Shown one piece after another: positions 7,002 to 7,419 of a DNA stretch of 7,419 nt. The stretch comes from Chroococcidiopsidaceae cyanobacterium CP_BM_RX_35 (GTDB taxonomy: Bacteria; Cyanobacteriota; Cyanobacteriia; Cyanobacteriales; Chroococcidiopsidaceae). Position 1 is the stretch's first letter; each line of letters starts with the position of its first letter. Both the position numbers and the translations under genes were made by a program. The stretch is from contig JAFAVL010000081.1 of the NCBI GenBank assembly GCA_019242465.1, positions 1 to 7,419 of the forward strand, given 5' to 3'. The notes under the pieces are model-generated. The model was not told the origin of the DNA. It saw only the letters and a program-made list of their open reading frames with translations, and searched no databases.

Positions 7002-7419
7002 CTAGACTCGGTTTGGGTTAAGCAGGTTCACGATCGCACTGACGAATTGTTCTGGCTCCAGCGGTTTCGTCAGGTGCCCCTGAAATCCAGCTTGCATCGC
7101 TCTTTTCTGGTCAATTTCTGCGGCATAGGCCGTCAGAGCGATCGAGGGAATCGTTCCTCCCTGAGTTGGTGGGCGCGAGCGGATCTGCTGCATCAGCATA
7201 TAGCCATCGATGTTTGCCATGCCGATATCACTCACAATCACATCTGGAATTAACTGATCGATTGCTTGCAACGCCTCTAAGCCAGAGGCAGTTGCGATCA
7301 CCGTTGCCCCATTTTGCTCCAGCAGGAAAGCTTCAAATTCGCGGGTATCTGTATCGTCATCCACGAGCAAAATTTGCACATTTTTTAAGCGCGTTTCTGA
7401 ATTTGCTTGAGCCTGGATT
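7002..7419 (-). CDS. C-terminal receiver domain, probably of a hybrid sensor histidine kinase (cut by right window edge)
   Basis: The minus-strand frame is open from the TAG at 7002-7004 to the window edge. About 125 residues form a complete CheY-like receiver: acidic triad in ILLVDDDTDTREF, phospho-acceptor Asp in VIVSDIGMANIDGY, the switch Thr in IALTAYA and the Lys in TKPLEPEQF. A GTG at 7377-7379 could serve as a start for a stand-alone response regulator. However, it lies inside the first receiver strand (NVQILLVDD), and the frame continues upstream with a polar, linker-like stretch (IQAQANSETRLKN), so a C-terminal receiver on a larger kinase is more likely. Such L-x-x-V-x-ILLVDDD...VSDIGM receivers commonly end cyanobacterial hybrid kinases. 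The sensor and kinase parts lie beyond the window. The gene converges on the phosphoketolase gene with a 45-base gap in which I see no clear terminator hairpin. Confidence 0.8.
   Translation of the reverse strand, partial: IQAQANSETRLKNVQILLVDDDTDTREFEAFLLEQNGATVIATASGLEALQAIDQLIPDVIVSDIGMANIDGYMLMQQIRSRPPTQGGTIPSIALTAYAAEIDQKRAMQAGFQGHLTKPLEPEQFVSAIVNLLNPNRV

Noticed and set aside
6951..7023. Direct repeat GGTTAAGC at 6951 and 7016
   Set aside because: Only 8 bases, partly inside coding sequence, no third copy and no mobile-element context; likely chance.
7047..7253. Plus-strand ORF opposite the receiver domain
   Set aside because: Antisense to a conserved receiver; no family resemblance.

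Overview
The window looks like a chromosomal segment from a filamentous or related cyanobacterium. Five perfect HIP1 octamers (GCGATCGC, at 1363, 4076, 4123, 5965 and 6525) are a cyanobacterial signature. The gene families agree with this: a CrtO-type carotenoid ketolase, a CYP110-type P450, a cyanobacterial DUF2993 protein, a divergent phosphoketolase and two-component proteins of cyanobacterial style. No RNA gene, mobile element, CRISPR array or phage gene was seen.

Left part (1-1595, minus strand): the first ~248 codons of a CrtO-like beta-carotene ketolase run off the left edge. Upstream of it on the same strand, 103 bases away, lies a complete DUF2993 (LmeA-like lipid-binding) gene. They may be co-transcribed, with the DUF2993 gene first.

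Middle (1596-4405): a 252-base gap separates the DUF2993 gene from a divergently transcribed regulator on the plus strand. The regulator has an N-terminal receiver domain, a coiled coil and a C-terminal HisKA_2/HATPase kinase. It ends five bases from the stop of a convergent, complete cytochrome P450 on the minus strand.

Right part (4406-7419): an AT-rich 337-base gap carries the divergent promoter regions of the P450 and of a 737-residue phosphoketolase-family TPP enzyme on the plus strand. It also holds a notable interrupted inverted repeat. The enzyme gene converges, after 45 bases, on a gene entering from the right edge. Only the C-terminal receiver domain of that gene is visible, and it is probably the tail of a hybrid sensor kinase.

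The genes do not form one obvious pathway. Plausible links are pigment and lipid metabolism (CrtO, DUF2993, P450), carbon flux to acetyl-phosphate (phosphoketolase) and two signalling proteins, but only the DUF2993-crtO pair has an arrangement that suggests joint expression. I found no convincing new multi-gene system. The best leads are the divergent phosphoketolase, the sensor-less receiver-kinase with its shift in base composition, the inverted repeat at 4484-4567, and the P450 with Leu at a usually small I-helix position.
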